A DNA stretch of 38,642 nucleotides from Syntrophobacter sp. SbD2 (lineage in GTDB: Bacteria; Desulfobacterota; Binatia; UBA9968): contig CAMDBU010000044.1 of NCBI GenBank assembly GCA_945889495.1, positions 1 through 38,642 on the forward strand. The letters are read 5' to 3'. How positions within the stretch are numbered: position 1 is the stretch's first letter; each line of letters begins with the position of its first letter. Made by a program: the position numbers and the translations under genes. The notes under the pieces were generated by a model. The model was not told the DNA's origin and ran no database searches. It was given only the letters and a program-made list of their open reading frames with translations. This document shows positions 1-8,349 of the stretch, in pieces.

Positions 1-441
1 CTCGATCACCCTCGGACGTGGCTTGCAACGCCTTCATGATATTGTCACCGGTTTCTCGCTTGCCCAAGAATTTTATTCCGCTCAACAACCGGCTGCGTCA
101 TCCTCTCGACCTTTTCCCAGCAAGGGGAGTTACGGGTAACGATCAGAGCGAATGCGAGGGATCTGAGAAAGATTTCTCCCTCCGGTCGAAATGACAACGA
201 GTCCGCAGTTGGCGTCTTTGCGCCTTGGTGAGAGTAATTTCCGAGTCCGTGGGTCTTCGACTTCCGGGACATTTGCGGGAGCCTCGCAAATTATCACTTG
301 TAGTACGAAGTAGGCGAAAGACTCGAATGATTGAAATTCCGAACTTCGTGAACTTCCTGTCCGCCAGAGGACGGATCAGCCACAGTTTTTGAGACTGATC
401 TTTCGTGGTGAATACTTCTTTAAATTAAATCCAGAGGAACT
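1..441. other. Intergenic stretch without a credible gene; repeat debris
   Basis: I see no credible gene here. Positions about 161-204 hold a dispersed intergenic word (GAGAAAGATTTCTCCCTCCG followed by a GTCGAAATGAC-type end); a 75-codon minus-strand reading frame over it is most likely fortuitous. Positions 339-356 (CCGAACTTCGTGAACTTC) and 401-412 (TTTCGTGGTGAA) look like the right arm of the inverted repeat seen complete at 1472-1553, split by about 44 bases that include a small TCCGCC/GGACGGA dyad. No promoter or RNA gene was recognised. Confidence 0.6.
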
Positions 442-1449
442 CTATTTGTTGAAGAACGCTTTCCTGAATTCTTCGCGTTTGTCGGCGTAGCCTTTTTGGT
501 CGAAGTCGTCCATTTCGACGGGTTGGATCTTTTCCGCGCCGGGGAGCAGTTGCGGGATGCCCTTCATGGTAACGAACTCGCCCGACTTGGCGAGCAGCTT
601 CATCCCTTCGGCGGTGAGGAAGTAGTCGATGAAGGCTTTGCCGGCGCTCGGACGCGGCGCTTTATTGCTGAGCGCCAAGTATTGTCCCGTGCTGAGCATC
701 TTGCTCATCCTGACGTAATCCACCGGCGCGCCGGTTTCGCCGAAGGTGACCACGTAACGTACCAGGCTAATGGCGATGGGCGTTTCGCCGGTGGAAACCC
801 GTTCGGCCGACGGAGCGAAGGACTCCACCAAGATCGGTTTGGTGGCGCCGAGATCGCGAATGAACTTATCGGCCTTTTCTTTTCCCATGATCTTATACAG
901 GCTTCCCAGCCATTGCATGGTCGTGGTGTGCTGCGTCGGGTCCGGCATCACGACCTTGCCGCGATACTTGGGGTTGAGCAGGTCTTCGAGGGATTTCGGC
1001 GCGTCGGCGGCGCTGATCGCCGATTTATTGTAGATGATGCCGATCGGCGTGTGCCGATAGGCCGGGCCGAGTTGGGGATCGATCTCGTCCTTGGGAAAGC
1101 CGGCTGCGGAAGGCGAGATGTATTTGGCTAAAATATTTTCCTTGCGCATGATTTCGATGGTGCCGCTGTTGCTGACCATGATGTCAAAATTGGCTTTGCC
1201 GGCGCGCATCTCGGTCAATGCCCGTTCCATTGCTTTGGTGGCCGAGGCGCGGAAGTATTCCACTTTGATCCCGGTCTTTTTTTCAAAGGCTTCGATGATG
1301 GGATCGATGGCGGTGTTTTCCAAGGAACCGTAAGCCACCGCTTTTCCGCCTTCCTTCTTCGCCGCTTCGATAAGTTTGGCGTCTTGGGCGAAGGCGGAGA
1401 ATGAGATGAGCAGAGTCGCGAGTAGTAGAGTTGTCGGTAGGTGAAACAT
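442..1449 (-). CDS. Extracellular solute-binding protein, iron(III)/polyamine type
   Basis: 335 aa. Residues 1-22 form a signal peptide (hydrophobic core, then SFSAFAQ), so the protein is exported. The mature part begins with the family opening 'AKKEGGKAVAYGSLENT' and carries 'FEKKTGIKVEYFRAS', 'HTPIGIIYNKSA' and 'MPDPTQHTTT', typical of periplasmic binding proteins of the Fe(III)/thiamine/putrescine ABC superfamily (SBP_bac type). The start is supported by GGAGA seven bases before the ATG. It is clearly paralogous to the plus-strand gene at 2827-3840. No permease or ATPase lies nearby, so it must use a transporter encoded elsewhere or work as a stand-alone sensor or scavenger. The ligand is unknown; the adjacent amidohydrolase hints at an organic acid rather than iron (inference). 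Confidence 0.88.
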   Translation of the reverse strand: MFHLPTTLLLATLLISFSAFAQDAKLIEAAKKEGGKAVAYGSLENTAIDPIIEAFEKKTGIKVEYFRASATKAMERALTEMRAGKANFDIMVSNSGTIEIMRKENILAKYISPSAAGFPKDEIDPQLGPAYRHTPIGIIYNKSAISAADAPKSLEDLLNPKYRGKVVMPDPTQHTTTMQWLGSLYKIMGKEKADKFIRDLGATKPILVESFAPSAERVSTGETPIAISLVRYVVTFGETGAPVDYVRMSKMLSTGQYLALSNKAPRPSAGKAFIDYFLTAEGMKLLAKSGEFVTMKGIPQLLPGAEKIQPVEMDDFDQKGYADKREEFRKAFFNK

Positions 1450-1471
1450 CGAGATTCTCCGTCAAGAGTTT

Positions 1472-1553
1472 TTCACCGCGAAGACACGAAGGTCACGAAG
1501 GTTTCGGAAAAATTATTATCCGAACTTCGTGCGCTTCGTGTCTTCGTGGTGAA
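1472..1553. repeat. Inverted repeat, 'CACGAAG' family
   Basis: The left arm (1472-1507, starting TTCACCGCGAAGACACGAAG) and right arm (1520-1553, ending CTTCGTGTCTTCGTGGTGAA) are near-perfect reverse complements around a short AT-rich loop. Related dyads built from the same word lie at 9401-9543, 11647-11760 and, more loosely, 14482-14585. It fills the gap between two same-strand genes. It may be a non-autonomous mobile repeat or a transcription barrier; the sequence does not decide. Confidence 0.75.
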
Positions 1554-1565
1554 GAGTCAATTCAA

Positions 1566-2684
1566 TTACATGCGCAGCAGATTGAGCGCGTTGTCTTCCA
1601 AGATCAACTTTTTCTGTTTCGGCGACAGATCGGGCCGCTCGCGGATGCCGCTGACGGTCTTGGGGAACGTCGAGTCGAAGTGCGGGTAATCCGTCGCCAC
1701 CACGACATGGGTCTCGCCGACTTCGGACAGCGCCAGCGGCAGCCACTTCTCGTCGGCTTCGCAGGTAATATAACAATTGCGCTTCACATACTCCGACGGC
1801 AGCATGCTCAGCTGCGGACACATGCCGGCCTCTTTGATGACTTCATAGTCGTCGTCCATGCGGTGCATCCAGAAAACCAAGAACTCGGCGGTGACCTCGA
1901 AGAAGACGACTTTCAAGCGCGGGAACTTCTCGAACACGCCACCCAACACCATGGCGACCAGCGGCGCGACGCAATTCAATGGCCGGCCAAGGATGTGCAT
2001 GGGGAAGAAATGAGTCTGGCGATTGATCAGAGTACCCGGCGCGCCCAGGGTGGTCGGATGGCAGAACAGCGGGATGTCGAGCTCCTGCGCTGCTTCATAG
2101 AACGGGAAGAACGCCGGATCTTCCATCTGTTTGTCGGTGGTGTAGCTGACTAAATGCGCCGCCTTGCAGCCGAGGGTCTTGACGCAGTGGCGTAACTCGT
2201 TGGCCATCTCTTCTGGGCAGCCGGCGGGGATCATCGCTACCGGCGACAGCTTGTCGCGATGGCCGGCGACCAGTTTGTGCGCCCAGTTGTTATAAGCGCG
2301 GGCCACCGCGGCGCCCAAGGGACCGGGGTTTTGCGACGGGATGTCGATGGAGGTCGGAAACATCAGTTGAAAGTCGACGCCTTCGCGGGCGTTGTCCTTC
2401 AAGCGGTACTCCATGTCGTAGCCGCCTTGCTGCCAGCGCATCACTTCGTTGCCGCGGGCGTTGGCTTCGGGATTGTAAAACACCTGGTGGGTCACCGGCT
2501 TTTTGAAATTGGCATTGGCCACCGGATCTTCCGTGGGTGACAGGTTATGCTCGAATTTCGAATAAAAATATTTGCCGTCGCCGATGCGCCGCGGTGAATG
2601 TTTCGCGAAGGGCTCGGGCAGCTGGTAAATCTCGTCGAGCAGCCAACCGTCGCGCAGGTGAGAGTCGAAATCGATGATCGCCAT
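1566..2684 (-). CDS. Amidohydrolase-2 family metal-dependent hydrolase/decarboxylase
   Basis: 372 aa, no signal peptide, so cytoplasmic. It begins MAIIDFDSH, matching the beta-strand-1 metal site of the amidohydrolase_2 (ACMSD-like) TIM-barrel family: D7 and H9. Further likely ligands are H209 in 'LFCHPTTLG' and D331 in 'VATDYPHFDST'. Family members decarboxylate or hydrolyse aromatic and other cyclic carboxylates (ACMS, gamma-resorcylate, 5-carboxyvanillate). This subgroup is common in uncultured bacteria and has no assigned substrate. The start follows AAAGGAAA in a suitable position. It is read away from the divergent solute-binding protein gene at 2827 and towards the one at 442-1449, suggesting a small uptake-and-processing unit. 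Family placement is good; the reaction is unknown. Confidence 0.85.
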   Translation of the reverse strand: MAIIDFDSHLRDGWLLDEIYQLPEPFAKHSPRRIGDGKYFYSKFEHNLSPTEDPVANANFKKPVTHQVFYNPEANARGNEVMRWQQGGYDMEYRLKDNAREGVDFQLMFPTSIDIPSQNPGPLGAAVARAYNNWAHKLVAGHRDKLSPVAMIPAGCPEEMANELRHCVKTLGCKAAHLVSYTTDKQMEDPAFFPFYEAAQELDIPLFCHPTTLGAPGTLINRQTHFFPMHILGRPLNCVAPLVAMVLGGVFEKFPRLKVVFFEVTAEFLVFWMHRMDDDYEVIKEAGMCPQLSMLPSEYVKRNCYITCEADEKWLPLALSEVGETHVVVATDYPHFDSTFPKTVSGIRERPDLSPKQKKLILEDNALNLLRM

Positions 2685-2826
2685 AAAATTTCCTTTCGGT
2701 TGTAAACGATTGCGTCTGAATGGTTGGCAACAGATTTATTACATTGAAACTCATGCCGTCAAGGCTTAGCGCGTTTGTCGCGCTGTTTGGTTTGTGCGAT
2801 ATTTCGCGCCAACTGGGAGGGTTGAG

Positions 2827-3840
2827 ATGATCGCAAAATGGTTTGTGACGGGATATATCGCCGCCTTGGTAACGCTGCTGGCGCCGCTGACAATTTGCGC
2901 TCAGGGGGTGAACATCGACGCGGCCAAGAAGGAAGGCAAGCTGGTGGCCTATGGCACGATTTTGCCACAAGTGATGGACCCGCTGCACCGCGGCTTTGAG
3001 AAGAAATACGGTATCAAGGTCGACTACTGGCGTGCTTCGGCGACCCAAGTGATGGAGCGCGCCATCGCCGAGTGGCAGACTGGCAAGCCTGGTTTCGACG
3101 TCACCTTCGCGGCGCAGAGCGCCCAGGATTTAGTCAAGCAGTCGGGCGCGTTGGCCAAGTACACGCCGCCATCGGCCGATAAATTTCCCGCCCGCTTCAA
3201 GGACAAGGACGGCATTCTCACTTCCTGGCGCCACACGCCGATTGGGATTTTGTACAGTACCGATGTTATCAAGCCCGCCGATGCGCCGAAAAATCTCGAC
3301 GATCTGTTGGCGGCCAAATGGAAAGGCAAAATCGCCATCCCCGATCCGACCCGCCACACCACCACGGCGCAGTTTCTTTACAGCTTGAAAAAAATCAAAG
3401 GCGAGGGCTGGCTCGACTACGTCAAAGCGCTGGGCAAGCAAGAGCCGCTGTTGCGCGAATCCTTCGCGCCAGTTCCCAATGACATCCTGCGCGGCGAGGT
3501 GACGCTGGGCTTCACCTACATCCAATACGTCCAGCAGTTCAGCAAGGCGCCGTTTGCCTTCGTCTTGATGGACAAAGTGCTCACCGACACCAACGATTTG
3601 GCCCTCAGCGCCAAAGCCGCCAATCCTAACGCGGCCAAGTTATACATCGAGTATCTCTGCTCCCAGGAAGGCCAGCGCATCGCCGCCGACCACGGCGAGT
3701 TCGTGCTTTATCCCGGCGTCTACCCGGCGATCAAGGACGCCGACAAGGTGAGCGCCAACAGCATCTTCATGGATAGCCCGACGGCGGAGGAATATAAAAA
3801 ACTTAGCGCGGAGTTCCGCCAGATATTTTTGACCAAGTAA
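2827..3840 (+). CDS. Extracellular solute-binding protein, iron(III)/polyamine type
   Basis: 337 aa from the ATG at 2827, chosen because GGGAGG lies six bases upstream; an in-frame GTG at 2794 has no ribosome site and would put extra residues before the signal peptide. Residues 1-25 are the signal peptide (MIAKWFVTGYIAALVTLLAP...ICAQ). The mature protein has 'AKKEGKLVAYGTI', 'FEKKYGIKVDYWRASATQVMERA', 'HTPIGILYSTD' and 'IPDPTRHTTT', matching the paralogue at 442-1449 motif by motif. It is divergently arranged with the amidohydrolase, sharing a 142-bp promoter region. No transporter partners are visible. The ligand is unknown; a metal-type name would be over-interpretation. Confidence 0.88.
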   Translation: MIAKWFVTGYIAALVTLLAPLTICAQGVNIDAAKKEGKLVAYGTILPQVMDPLHRGFEKKYGIKVDYWRASATQVMERAIAEWQTGKPGFDVTFAAQSAQDLVKQSGALAKYTPPSADKFPARFKDKDGILTSWRHTPIGILYSTDVIKPADAPKNLDDLLAAKWKGKIAIPDPTRHTTTAQFLYSLKKIKGEGWLDYVKALGKQEPLLRESFAPVPNDILRGEVTLGFTYIQYVQQFSKAPFAFVLMDKVLTDTNDLALSAKAANPNAAKLYIEYLCSQEGQRIAADHGEFVLYPGVYPAIKDADKVSANSIFMDSPTAEEYKKLSAEFRQIFLTK

Positions 3841-3857
3841 GTGAAGAAAAGGCGGAG

Positions 3858-3907
3858 GGATGAAGGCGGAAGTTGCGGATCGCTCCGGAAACCTTCCGCG
3901 TTCATCC
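3858..3907. repeat. Hairpin between convergent genes
   Basis: GGATGAAGGCGGAAG (3858-3872) and CTTCCGCGTTCATCC (3893-3907) are reverse complements at 14 of 15 positions, separated by 20 bases. The dyad sits between the convergent ends of the genes at 2827-3840 and 3912-4937, where it could act as a bidirectional terminator. It has no T tract on either side, so that role is only suggested. Confidence 0.55.
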
Positions 3908-3911
3908 TTGT

Positions 3912-4937
3912 CTACGGCTTTATCCCATAGCTCGCATACAGCTTGTCGATAAAGCCGCTGTCGTCGAGTTTTTTCATTAATCGGTTGTCGATGACGCTGT
4001 CGGCTTTGACTTCGCCGACTTTCGGATTGCGGGTTTGTAATAGCCGCTGGGCGTTGCGCAGGCCTTCGAGCGACGCGAAGGGTTTTCGATCCACGCCACG
4101 GACCAGATCGAGATAGGCGTCTTCGGCGCCGTTGGCGTCAACTTTGAGCCACTTGGATAAAGTTTTGAGCACCACCGGTTTGTTCTTTGGCGCTAGGGAA
4201 AACACCAGCGCTTCGAGCTCGCCTTTCAGATACGCCTCGGCGACATCCGGCCGCTGTTGCAGCATGGTCGCTGGCACCACCATGGATTGACCGATCAAGA
4301 GCGATTTGAGTTGGCTGTATTCACCCATCACGCTCATGCCGCGGGCCTTGGCCACTTTGGTGTAGACACCGTCGACCGCGACTGCGTCGCACAGACCGCT
4401 TTCCATGCACTGCACCTGGACGCTCTGGTCGCCGATCACTTGCAGGCGGATGTTGTCGCGCTTCTCATCGAGGCCCAAATGTTCGAGCCAGAGGATCACG
4501 CCCATCCAGCTGGTGCCGCCGATGCTGGTGATGCCGAAGGTCTTGCCGCGCAAATCTTCGGCGCGTTTAATGTTGGGTCGGACCACCAGATCGTAGGTGT
4601 TGCGGGTGTTGAAGGCGGCGACGACTTTGAAATCATGACCGGCGGCCACTGCCGCCAGCATGGCGCTGCCGCCGGTGCGGCCGATCTGCATGCTGCCGGC
4701 GGCCAGCCCGGCGACCAGCGTCGGCGCGCCGCGGATGAACACCGGCTCGACCTCGACGCCGTACTTGGTGAAAAAGCCCTGCTCCTGGGCGAGCCAGAGC
4801 GGCACGATGCGCGCGGTGAACGTCGCGTAGCCGACGACGATCTTGCTCGGCGCCGCGGCGGCGAATGAGTTAGCAACGCTGAAGAGGAGCGAGATGATCG
4901 CAGCGGCGATGAGCTGCTTTACAGTCTTCATGGACAT
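3912..4937 (-). CDS. NMT1/THI5-like (SsuA type) solute-binding protein, array member 1
   Basis: 341 aa with a signal peptide ending near residue 28 (NSFAAAAP). It has the type-2 periplasmic-binding fold signature 'KIVVGYATFTARIVPLWLAQ', the hinge-strand motif 'KRAEDLRGKTFGITSIGGTSW', and a family-specific C-terminal tail with 'VDRKPFASLEGLRN' and 'KKLDDSGFIDKLYA'. Two starts are possible: ATG at 4937 lies only three bases after GGAGG, while the in-frame ATG at 4931 has nine-base spacing and may be the real start. It is the last gene of the minus-strand run of seven paralogues. No ABC permease or ATPase is encoded in the run. The family binds sulfonates, taurine, pyrimidines or aromatic acids; the ligand here cannot be inferred. 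Confidence 0.88.
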   Translation of the reverse strand: MSMKTVKQLIAAAIISLLFSVANSFAAAAPSKIVVGYATFTARIVPLWLAQEQGFFTKYGVEVEPVFIRGAPTLVAGLAAGSMQIGRTGGSAMLAAVAAGHDFKVVAAFNTRNTYDLVVRPNIKRAEDLRGKTFGITSIGGTSWMGVILWLEHLGLDEKRDNIRLQVIGDQSVQVQCMESGLCDAVAVDGVYTKVAKARGMSVMGEYSQLKSLLIGQSMVVPATMLQQRPDVAEAYLKGELEALVFSLAPKNKPVVLKTLSKWLKVDANGAEDAYLDLVRGVDRKPFASLEGLRNAQRLLQTRNPKVGEVKADSVIDNRLMKKLDDSGFIDKLYASYGIKP

Positions 4938-4947
4938 TATCCTCCGT

Positions 4948-5044
4948 TAGCTATCAGCTATCAGCCGTCAGCTATCAGGTGTCAGGGCAGAGTACAAAGC
5001 TGAAAGCTGATCGCTGATAGCTGACTGCTGACCGCTGATAGCTA
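4948..5044. repeat. Inverted repeat built from the word AGCTATCAGC
   Basis: The left arm at 4948-4978 repeats TAGCTATCAG about three times, and the right arm at 5007-5044 carries the complementary CTGATAGCTGA words. The right arm abuts the stop codon of the upstream-transcribed gene (5045-5047). It fills almost the whole spacer between array members 1 and 2. Short-word composition plus dyad symmetry resemble the other repeat families in this window, though the word differs. Confidence 0.75.
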
Positions 5045-6064
5045 TTATTTGAAACTGGCGCCATGGAGCGCGAAAATTTTGTCGATAAAGCCGCTCTCTT
5101 CGAGCTTGCGCATGATCCGGTTGTCGACCACGTCCTCGACTTTGACATTGGCGATCTTGGGGTTGCCGGGGCGCAAGAGCCGATGCAGATTGCGCATGCC
5201 TTCCATGGACGCGAAGGGTTTGCGATCGACGCCGCGCAACATGTCGCCATAGCCTTCCTCCGCGGTGTTGGCGTCGACGCGCAGCCGGCGCATGAGCATT
5301 TTGATCACCGCCGGTTTGTTCTTCGGCGCGGTGGCAAACGCGATGCCTTCGACTTCGCCTCTGACGTAATTCTCGGCGAGCTCCGGATGTTGGCGCAGAA
5401 AAGTGTTCGGCATGATCGTCGATTGGCTAACCAGCGGTTGTTTGAGCTCGTGCGATTCCGCGATGATGTTCATGCCCTTTTGCTTCAATACCTTACTGTA
5501 GACGCTATCGACGAAGACACAATCGACGGTGCCGGACTCCAAAGCCTGAGATTGCGTGCCCTGATCGCCGATCGATTGGAGTAGAATATTATCGCGTTGG
5601 ACGTCGAGACCGAAATGTTCCACCCACAGCATGGCGCCGATCCAGGTGCCGCCGCCGATGCTGTTGATGGCGAGCTTCTTGCCGCGTAAGTCTTCGGCGC
5701 GTTTGATGTTGGGGCGGGTGACGACATCGTAGGAATTGCGGCTGGAGAACGTCGCTAGCATCTTGATGTCGTGGCCGGCAGCCACGGCTGATATCACCGC
5801 GGCGCCCGCAGTACGGCCAATCTGAATATCGCCCGAGGCCATGCCGGTCACCAACGTCGCGCCGCTGCGCAACAGCACCGGCTCGGACTCGATGCCGTAC
5901 TTGGCGAAGAAGCCTTGCTCGCGCGCCATCCATAGCGGCATCAAGCGCGGCGTCGTCGAGGCGTAGCCGATGACCAGCCGGGTCGGCGCTGCGGCGTAAA
6001 CAATGGATAATGGAAAATGGATAATGGAAAATGTCAGAACAATGACGATTTTTAAGTAACGCAT
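5045..6064 (-). CDS. NMT1/THI5-like solute-binding protein, array member 2
   Basis: 339 aa. The signal peptide (residues 1-26) reads 'TFSIIHFPLSIVYAAA' across its core and is encoded by a dispersed ATGGATAATGGAAAAT repeat (6000-6033), an unusual origin. The mature domain has 'RLVIGYASTTPRLMPLWMARE', 'KRAEDLRGKKLAINSIGGGTW', 'DRKPFASMEGMRNLHRLL' and 'RKLEESGFIDKIFA', the same landmarks as its neighbours. GGAGGT lies about 12 bases before the ATG, somewhat far. It is secreted or periplasmic and presumably binds a small organic ligand. It differs from member 1 by E for D in the C-terminal SGFID motif. No transporter gene is adjacent. Confidence 0.87.
   Translation of the reverse strand: MRYLKIVIVLTFSIIHFPLSIVYAAAPTRLVIGYASTTPRLMPLWMAREQGFFAKYGIESEPVLLRSGATLVTGMASGDIQIGRTAGAAVISAVAAGHDIKMLATFSSRNSYDVVTRPNIKRAEDLRGKKLAINSIGGGTWIGAMLWVEHFGLDVQRDNILLQSIGDQGTQSQALESGTVDCVFVDSVYSKVLKQKGMNIIAESHELKQPLVSQSTIMPNTFLRQHPELAENYVRGEVEGIAFATAPKNKPAVIKMLMRRLRVDANTAEEGYGDMLRGVDRKPFASMEGMRNLHRLLRPGNPKIANVKVEDVVDNRIMRKLEESGFIDKIFALHGASFK
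6000..6033. repeat. ATGGATAATGGAAAAT repeat inside a signal-peptide coding region
   Basis: Two direct copies of ATGGATAATGGAAA-type sequence lie inside the 5' end of the gene at 5045-6064. The same word family occurs inside the 5' end of the gene at 9549-10571 (10504-10540) and, as a GAGAATTGAGAATGGAGAAT variant, in the intergenic space at 22541-22573. Confidence 0.7.
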
Positions 6065-6192
6065 AGACTAGGTTTTACCTCCGCTCTCTGACTTCCGACC
6101 TTCTGTGGCCTGCGCGTGTCGCGCGGCTCGATTCCCTTACAGCCAATGATGGACAATCGCTTCACGAAACTTCGCACCCTTGACACTTTCAC

Positions 6193-7227
6193 TTACGGCT
6201 TCATGCCCTGCGCCGCGTAGACCCGGTCGATGAAGCCGCTGTCGTCGAGCTTTTGCATGATCCGGCTGTCGATGACCTCTTCGCTGCGTAGTTCGCCGAC
6301 CTTTGGGCTGCGTAGCTTCATCAGGCGTTGAATATTACGCATTCCTTCGACGGAGGGAAACGGTTTGCGGTCGATGCCGCGGACCAGATCGGCGTAGCCT
6401 TCCTCGGCGCCGGCGGTGTCGGTCTTGAGCCGGCGCATGAGTAACTTAATCATCGTGGTTTTGTTCTTCGGCGCGAAACAGTACGCCAGCGCTTCGATCT
6501 CACCTTTCAAATAATTCTCGACGATGTCGGTGCGCTGTTGCAGATACTGCCGCGGCACGGCGACCGCTTGGCCGAGCACGGGCTTGGTCAGATTCGAATA
6601 TTCGCCGATCACGGTAAAGCCCTTTTGTTTGAGCCGGCGGCTGTAGGCGCCGTCGAGGGCGGCGGCATCGACGATACCGGTTTCCAGCGCTTGGGTTTGC
6701 GTGTTTTGGTCGCCGATGGCCTGCAAATGGATTTGATCGCGCTGCGGGTCGAGGCCCAACTGCTCGAGCCAGAGAAGCGCGCCCATCCATGTTGTGCCGC
6801 CGATACTGGTGACGGCGATTTTTTTGCCGCGCAGCTCTTCAGCTCTCTTAATGTTGGGACGGGCGACCAAGTCATAGGGGTTGCGCGAGGAAAAGTTGGC
6901 GATGATTTTGAAATCATGACCGGCGGCGATGGCGGACAACGTCGCGCTGCCGCCGCTGCGGCCGATCTGGATCTCCCCGGAGGTCATGCCGGCGACTAAG
7001 ATCGGCGCGCCGCGCATATAAACTTGCTCGGTGTCGATGTCGTACTTGTTGAAGAAGCCCTGTTCTTGGGCGACCCAGACCGGCGCGATGCGGGCGTTGT
7101 GGGTGGCGTAGCCGACGATCAGCTTGGTGGCGGCCGATGCCGGCGGCGCGAGCGCGATGAGCGCAGCCAGGCTAACGAAAAACTTCGCCGCCGGTCGCCG
7201 GAGGATTTTGCTTGCCCCATTTAACAT
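6193..7227 (-). CDS. NMT1/THI5-like solute-binding protein, array member 3
   Basis: 344 aa from the ATG at 7227, chosen because GGGGAG lies seven bases upstream; the in-frame ATG at 7245 lacks a ribosome site. The N-terminus (MLNGASKILRRPAAKFFVSL...APPASAA) is a clear signal peptide. The mature part has 'KLIVGYATHNARIAPVWVAQE', 'KRAEELRGKKIAVTSIGGTTW', 'DRKPFPSVEGMRNIQRLMK' and 'QKLDDSGFIDRVYAAQG'. It sits 51 bases downstream of array member 4, close enough for co-transcription. It is probably secreted or periplasmic; the ligand is unknown and there is no partner permease. Confidence 0.88.
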   Translation of the reverse strand: MLNGASKILRRPAAKFFVSLAALIALAPPASAATKLIVGYATHNARIAPVWVAQEQGFFNKYDIDTEQVYMRGAPILVAGMTSGEIQIGRSGGSATLSAIAAGHDFKIIANFSSRNPYDLVARPNIKRAEELRGKKIAVTSIGGTTWMGALLWLEQLGLDPQRDQIHLQAIGDQNTQTQALETGIVDAAALDGAYSRRLKQKGFTVIGEYSNLTKPVLGQAVAVPRQYLQQRTDIVENYLKGEIEALAYCFAPKNKTTMIKLLMRRLKTDTAGAEEGYADLVRGIDRKPFPSVEGMRNIQRLMKLRSPKVGELRSEEVIDSRIMQKLDDSGFIDRVYAAQGMKP

Positions 7228-7278
7228 GGATTTCTCCCCGGTCATGGCTACAGAGCTTTGCTCGCGTTCTTCGACTGC

Positions 7279-8313
7279 CTATTTCAACGTCATGCCCTGG
7301 GCCGCGTAGGCCTTGTCGATAAACCCGCTGTCGTCGAGCTTCTTGACCAAACGGGCGTCATTTAATTCTTCGAGATTGACCGCGCCGATTTTCGGATTCT
7401 GGACTTTCATCAAACGCTGCACATGGACTAGGCTCTCGACCGTGGGGTAGGGTTTGCGGTCCATGCCGCGCAATAGATCGAGATAGCCTTCTTCAGCCGG
7501 GCCGGCGGCGGTTTTCATCCGGCGCATGAGAGTTTTGATCACCGCGGCTTTATTCTTCGGCGCCAGCACGTAGGCCAACCCTTCGATCTCGGCTTTCAAG
7601 AGATTCTCCAGCATGTCGCCGCGCTGTTGCAGCAGGCTCTTCTGCACGACTAGCGCTTGGCTGATGAACTGATACTTGAGATCGGAGTACTCGCCCAAGA
7701 CGGTGAAGCCCTTGGGCTTGATGCGGCTCGAATAGATGCCGTCCAAGATCGCCGCGTTGACCACGCCGGCGTCGAGGGCCTGGACGGTCAGCGCCTGTTC
7801 GCCGGTGGGCTGCAATTGCATTTTATCGCGCTGGACATCGAGGCCGAAGTGTTCGAGCCACAAGAGCAGCGCCATCCAAGTGGTGCCGCCGATGCTGGTG
7901 AGGCCGATGCGCTTGCCGCGCAAATCTTCGGGCCGCTTGATGTTGGGTTGGGAGATCAGATCGAAGGTGTTGCGGCTGCCGAAGGTGGCGATGATTTTCA
8001 AATCCTGGCCGGCGGCCACCGCCGCAAGGGTGGCGCTGCCGCCGGTGCTGCCGATGTGAATGTCGCCCGAGGCCAGGCCCGAGACCAACAGCGGCGCGCC
8101 GCGGATGAACACCGGCTCGACATCGAGGCCATATTTGTTGAACAGCCCGAGTTCCTGAGCGATCCAAAAGGGCAGTGCCCGGGCGCCGGGCGCGGCGTAG
8201 CCGAGAATTATTTTTCCTGGCGCGGCGGCGAATGAGAATTCTGCGAAATACAGTAGGGCCGCCATCAATGGCGCGGTGATAGATAGATTAGCGAATGACC
8301 GATTTATTCTCAC
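7279..8313 (-). CDS. NMT1/THI5-like solute-binding protein, array member 4
   Basis: 344 aa from a GTG at 8313 that follows GGAGGT closely; an in-frame TTG at 8343 would place the ribosome site inside the gene and is unlikely. The signal peptide ends near 'EFSFAAA'. The mature domain has 'KIILGYAAPGARALPFWIAQE', 'KRPEDLRGKRIGLTSIGGTTW', 'DRKPYPTVESLVHVQRLMK' and 'KKLDDSGFIDKAYAAQG'. With 36 bases to the upstream broken paralogue it probably belongs to the same transcript. Variations such as KRPED instead of KRAED and FWIAQE instead of LWIAEE show that it has diverged in sequence while keeping the scaffold. The ligand is unknown. Confidence 0.87.
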   Translation of the reverse strand: MRINRSFANLSITAPLMAALLYFAEFSFAAAPGKIILGYAAPGARALPFWIAQELGLFNKYGLDVEPVFIRGAPLLVSGLASGDIHIGSTGGSATLAAVAAGQDLKIIATFGSRNTFDLISQPNIKRPEDLRGKRIGLTSIGGTTWMALLLWLEHFGLDVQRDKMQLQPTGEQALTVQALDAGVVNAAILDGIYSSRIKPKGFTVLGEYSDLKYQFISQALVVQKSLLQQRGDMLENLLKAEIEGLAYVLAPKNKAAVIKTLMRRMKTAAGPAEEGYLDLLRGMDRKPYPTVESLVHVQRLMKVQNPKIGAVNLEELNDARLVKKLDDSGFIDKAYAAQGMTLK

Positions 8314-8349
8314 CTGACCTCCAAAATTCGAATTCGCCAGCAAGTTGGT

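Noticed and set aside
45-272. 75-codon minus-strand frame
   Set aside because: Covers a common intergenic repeat; no ribosome site and no domain likeness.
496-1131. 211-codon plus-strand frame opposite the binding protein gene
   Set aside because: Antisense shadow; composition reflects the high-GC codon pattern of the real gene on the minus strand, which has a signal peptide and family motifs.
2750-2765. TTGACG on the minus strand as a -35 for the amidohydrolase gene
   Set aside because: No acceptable -10 at 16-18 bases; the best AT-rich candidate has a 15-base spacer and poor match.
6110-6170. GCTCGATTCCC resembling a tRNA T arm
   Set aside because: No acceptor, D or anticodon stem can be formed around it.
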